From Perilla frutescens (taxonomy: Eukaryota > Streptophyta > Magnoliopsida > Lamiales > Lamiaceae): a stretch of DNA of 64,000 nt. Position 1 is the first letter of the stretch. The number at the start of each line of letters is the position of its first letter. The stretch is from contig BRKX01000007.1 of assembly GCA_026008535.1 (NCBI GenBank), forward strand, positions 59,199,001 to 59,263,000, given 5' to 3'. The notes beneath the pieces are model-generated. The model saw nothing but the letters and a program-made list of their open reading frames with translations. It made no database searches and was not told the origin of the DNA. The translations under genes and the position numbers were made by a program. Shown here one piece after another: positions 61,225 through 64,000 of this stretch.

Positions 61225-62459
61225 GCTCGGATATGGAAGCAATGGCAACTAGTGTAGAGTCGTGTGCTACAAAAGCCTTCTTAAGCATCTGTGAGTTCCT
61301 GAGATAAGTTGTTTTGAGTTACCTCGAATTTATTTTTATCCAACAAATAAGTTTGGGTGAACTTAAAAGTAATTTATCTCAGCATTTTATTTTATTTTCT
61401 TGCTTTAGTTTTTGTTTTTGTGCTTTTGTTGGGCTTAGGTACCTGGATTTTGATAGTTGTAAGCCGAAAAATGGATCGAGAAGTCAAAAATTCATAAAAA
61501 GAGGTAAGATTCAGACAAGGGTTGACCAAACCATGTGGGTCGATCCAGATCATTGTTTTTAAGAACAATCAGGTCGAGCCACGAGTTGATTGGTACCAGT
61601 CGACCGATGGGTCGACCCACCTCTTTATAATTTGTTCTTAACTCAGTCGACCCATCGGTCGACCCACCGGTTGGCTTACCAGTTAACCCAAGTTGTGGTT
61701 TTGGAGTTTTATCTCTCTTTTTCACTTCTTTGCACCACTTTTCACACACTCTCCATACACTACTCCTAAATCTCTCTCGTCCCCCTTCCCAAGCTATAAA
61801 GGTATGTTAATTTCCTTTCATTTATTTCTTGTCTTCATATGAGATGTTGATTATGCCACTTTTGATTAGTGAAGTAATCAATGCCATTTTCTTATAGATT
61901 TAATTACTTTGAAATTGTTAGCATGATGGACTAGAATGGTTTAAATACATAAGAGTTTAAGCGAAATTTAATTATCCTATTTTGTTTGGTTTTAGTAGAC
62001 AATGGGGGATGAGTATTTTCTAATTGTGTTTTTTATTGATGTGGTTTTGTAGTGATCATAGATGCATGTGATTTAATAGACGTACGTTAAGTAGCACCTG
62101 GGCCTCAATGAGCTTTATAAGAGGTATTTCTATCTTAACCCTTTCTCTTTTCAAACTTATTCTTTACGGTGTTTTGAATAAGTTTGAAGAGATGTGAGCA
62201 TTGTTAAGACAGAATTTTTAATTTTTTTGAGTCATGCATGATGATATTTTTTTATTGCATCATTCTGAATTTTTTTTCCTGATGGGGCTGTTAATGGTTT
62301 TATATTTTTCTCGGAACTTATGTACTATTGTTATTGTTAGTTTTGTATACTGGAAGACATGTCTTTGTATACTTTTCTGATGATATGATGATATAGATTG
62401 AATCTTATTGCAGTCACTGTTTGCATTTACATTATTGTTTATGCATATTCTATAATGAC
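61225..62459. other. Non-coding retroelement-like stretch
   Basis: No gene is seen. The start (GAGTCGTGTGCTACAAAAGC) weakly recalls the conserved non-coding tract before gypsy 3' LTRs. A CT-rich stretch (61,710-61,790) follows the GTCGACC repeats. Confidence 0.35.
61599..61663. repeat. Perfect 18-bp inverted repeat, 29-bp loop
   Basis: GTCGACCGATGGGTCGAC (61,599-61,616) and its exact reverse complement GTCGACCCATCGGTCGAC (61,646-61,663). Both arms are followed by CCACC, so a direct repeat is superimposed. Related GTCGA-type motifs surround it from 61,512 to 61,680. Confidence 0.9.
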
Positions 62460-63744
62460 ATTGTAGATGATATGGTATGGGTGAACACACAGTAAGATCA
62501 TATCATCAGATCCTTGTATTGTATTAAAAGGCTCACGGCTTAGATGGTCATAAATACACCATCAGTACATCATAGAATAGTCTAATAATTAGTTTGTCTT
62601 GATTGGTTGATTATTTTAATACACGTGTTAGTGTATTGAGGATGATCATGATAGAATAATGTTCTCTACTCTGACCCTATTAGTGAGAGAACAAAGACCC
62701 ACAGAGTTCGGGTTCTTAACTTATATTTATTGGCTAATGTATATGCTTTGTTCATTGCTTTGATTTATCAATGGGTAAGATTCTTTGATAGAATCAATAA
62801 ACTCGATATCTTGTGTAATAACATTTGCATATATGATGTGTCGTGCAATATATATAAGCATCGTGTCCTGGTGCACCAGGTTGATGATGTTCTCTTGAGG
62901 AAACACAAGTTCATGTGAAACTCTGCAGGTGAAATTTATTCCATACATGAATAAAGCTTGTGTGGTACTACTCAAGATTTCAGATATTAATTAATTATAG
63001 CTGTCAGAGGCTTAAATAATTAATTAATGAACCTTAGATCTTAAACACGGGGAATGGTTGAACTAAATGAGAAAGCATATCCACAAATATGTATTAAATT
63101 GGTAAGTCAATATTACTTCTTTAGTGGAATAAAAGTAATATTCAATTTATTTCACAATATCCTAAGTTTATTGGATATTGTGAATTAAATAAGTTAGTAT
63201 TCCCATTTAATATTCTTCTAGATCCCTGTTGTAGCACAATATGATTTTAATGGACTGGAGATGGGCAAAGAGAAAGAGGCCCAAGCCCAGTAGGTCTGGG
63301 ACTTGATATTTTCTGCCACCCCCTTATAAATAAGGAGGTGGGGGATGAAATTTACAAGGTTACAAATCAGCTCCTCCGTGTTCTCTTTATCTCCATAGTA
63401 TTCATACCTATCTAGTAGATTTCAGCTCACTCTGAATCTAGATACAGTTTGAGAATCCAGCAGAAGATCAAGAAGTCGAATTGCACAGTGGGAGTCGTCG
63501 TTTTCATCATGTACAACAACAAGATTAGACCTTTAATCTTGTCCTCAACCCGACGTTCATTTGTAAGTGTTTTTTGGTGTTCTAAGTTTCCATTTTTAGT
63601 AGAACCGAAAATCGGATTGCATGTTTAATTGAACTCAGTTTATTAAAACATATGAGATGCATAAATATATGACATACATGACATTAAGATTAAAGAACAA
63701 CCAAAGAGATCCCGCGGTGGTTTAATTAGAAAAAAACCCTAACA
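62460..63744 (+). mobile_element. LTR of a third copia-type element (left end uncertain)
   Basis: The right end AACCCTAACA (63,735-63,744) is followed by TGGTATCATAGC at 63,746, a good initiator-Met tRNA primer site. A TATA box lies at 63,325-63,332. The stretch is non-coding. A matching TG start was not found with confidence; 62,460 is only a guess. The internal part continues past the window end. Confidence 0.5.
63316..63341. promoter_or_regulatory. TATA box at the centre of a 26-bp dyad
   Basis: CCACCCCCTTAT-AA-ATAAGGAGGTGG: two 12-bp arms with one mismatch around a 2-bp centre. TATAAATA (63,325-63,332) is the middle. It would be the promoter of the third LTR. Confidence 0.65.
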
Positions 63745-63745
63745 A

Positions 63746-63757
63746 TGGTATCATAGC
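63746..63757 (+). other. Primer-binding site of the third copia-type element
   Basis: TGGTATCATAGC is one base from TGGTATCAGAGC and sits one base after an LTR-like end. Confidence 0.7.
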
Positions 63758-64000
63758 GGGTTTTGGCACTTTTGTAGATTTAATCCTAGGATGAATTTGA
63801 AATATATGTTTAAATTTGATGATGAATTTATGGTGCTTAAATTTTCAGATTTAAATATGTAAGTATTTCGATTTTTAAGTGTTCAAAACTTGGATGAATT
63901 CTTGATGTAGTTCGAAAATTCTAGTTTTGAGGAACACTGTATTTTTCTATCTATACCATATTAGATTTGGAATGGTTTTTGATGTAGTCAAAATTTCCAG
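63758..64000 (+). other. Leader of the third copia-type element
   Basis: AT-rich, non-coding as far as seen; gag would lie beyond the window. ATTTGA- and TTTAAAT-type words recur. Confidence 0.4.

Larger units (their letters stand above)
58251..61800 (+). mobile_element. Athila-like Ty3-gypsy remnant
   Basis: A 5' LTR (left end not located; TATA box TATAAATA at 58,561-58,568) ends TGATCA at 59,454. AGTTTT and a primer site at 59,461 follow, then gag from 59,654. The gag text and the tRNA-Asp-type primer site fit the Athila/Tat side of Ty3-gypsy. No protease, reverse transcriptase or integrase is seen after gag; at about 61,225 the sequence becomes non-coding, with GTCGACC-rich repeats like those of the LTR (58,390-58,485). 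It is therefore a large deletion derivative. Both outer limits are approximate. Confidence 0.65.

Noticed and set aside
1..64000. tRNA, rRNA or other structured RNA genes
   Set aside because: I saw no cloverleaf with the conserved A and B box pattern and no ribosomal core sequence; only primer-binding sites complementary to tRNA ends.

Overview
This is nuclear DNA of a flowering plant, very probably a eudicot. The evidence is AT-rich sequence, short genes with GTAAGT introns of 71-86 bp, a FAR1/MULE-type gene, nested Ty1-copia and Ty3-gypsy elements, and a large satellite array. I cannot name the species. The layout suggests a satellite-rich (pericentromeric or subtelomeric) border passing into a zone of decayed genes and retrotransposons.

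Region 1 (1-2197) is the right part of a long LTR, probably of a Ty3-gypsy chromovirus. It ends in GTTACA and abuts satellite DNA. It carries two adjacent tandem arrays whose units each centre on a short hairpin.

Region 2 (2198-about 36,955) is one uninterrupted satellite array, about 136 monomers of 256 bp. The centre (about 8.7-32.3 kb) has nested higher-order structure: three monomer classes form a 768-bp trimer, and two trimer flavours form a 1,536-bp hexamer. The two edges are less homogenised, share older variants and carry block duplications.

Region 3 (36,956-45,300) begins with a junction where flank and satellite scraps alternate. It then holds a broken B3-like gene and three paralogues of a small two-exon gene resembling a plant Myb/SANT-like domain. 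Two paralogues have premature stops; the third (43,356-43,856) is open throughout and is the only apparently intact gene in the window.

Region 4 (45,302-47,579, minus strand) is a nearly full-length FAR1/FHY3-related (MULE-transposase-derived) gene broken by four in-frame stops and three frameshifts.

Region 5 (47,580-64,000) is AT-rich tandem repeats followed by retrotransposons. A TNT1/Tork-like copia element (49,215 to about 57.9 kb) has an RE1-like copia element (49,834-53,375) nested in its 5' LTR. Next is an Athila-like gypsy remnant with a tRNA-Asp-type primer site and a broken gag, and finally the LTR and primer-binding site of a third copia-type element running off the window. None of the retroelement reading frames is intact.
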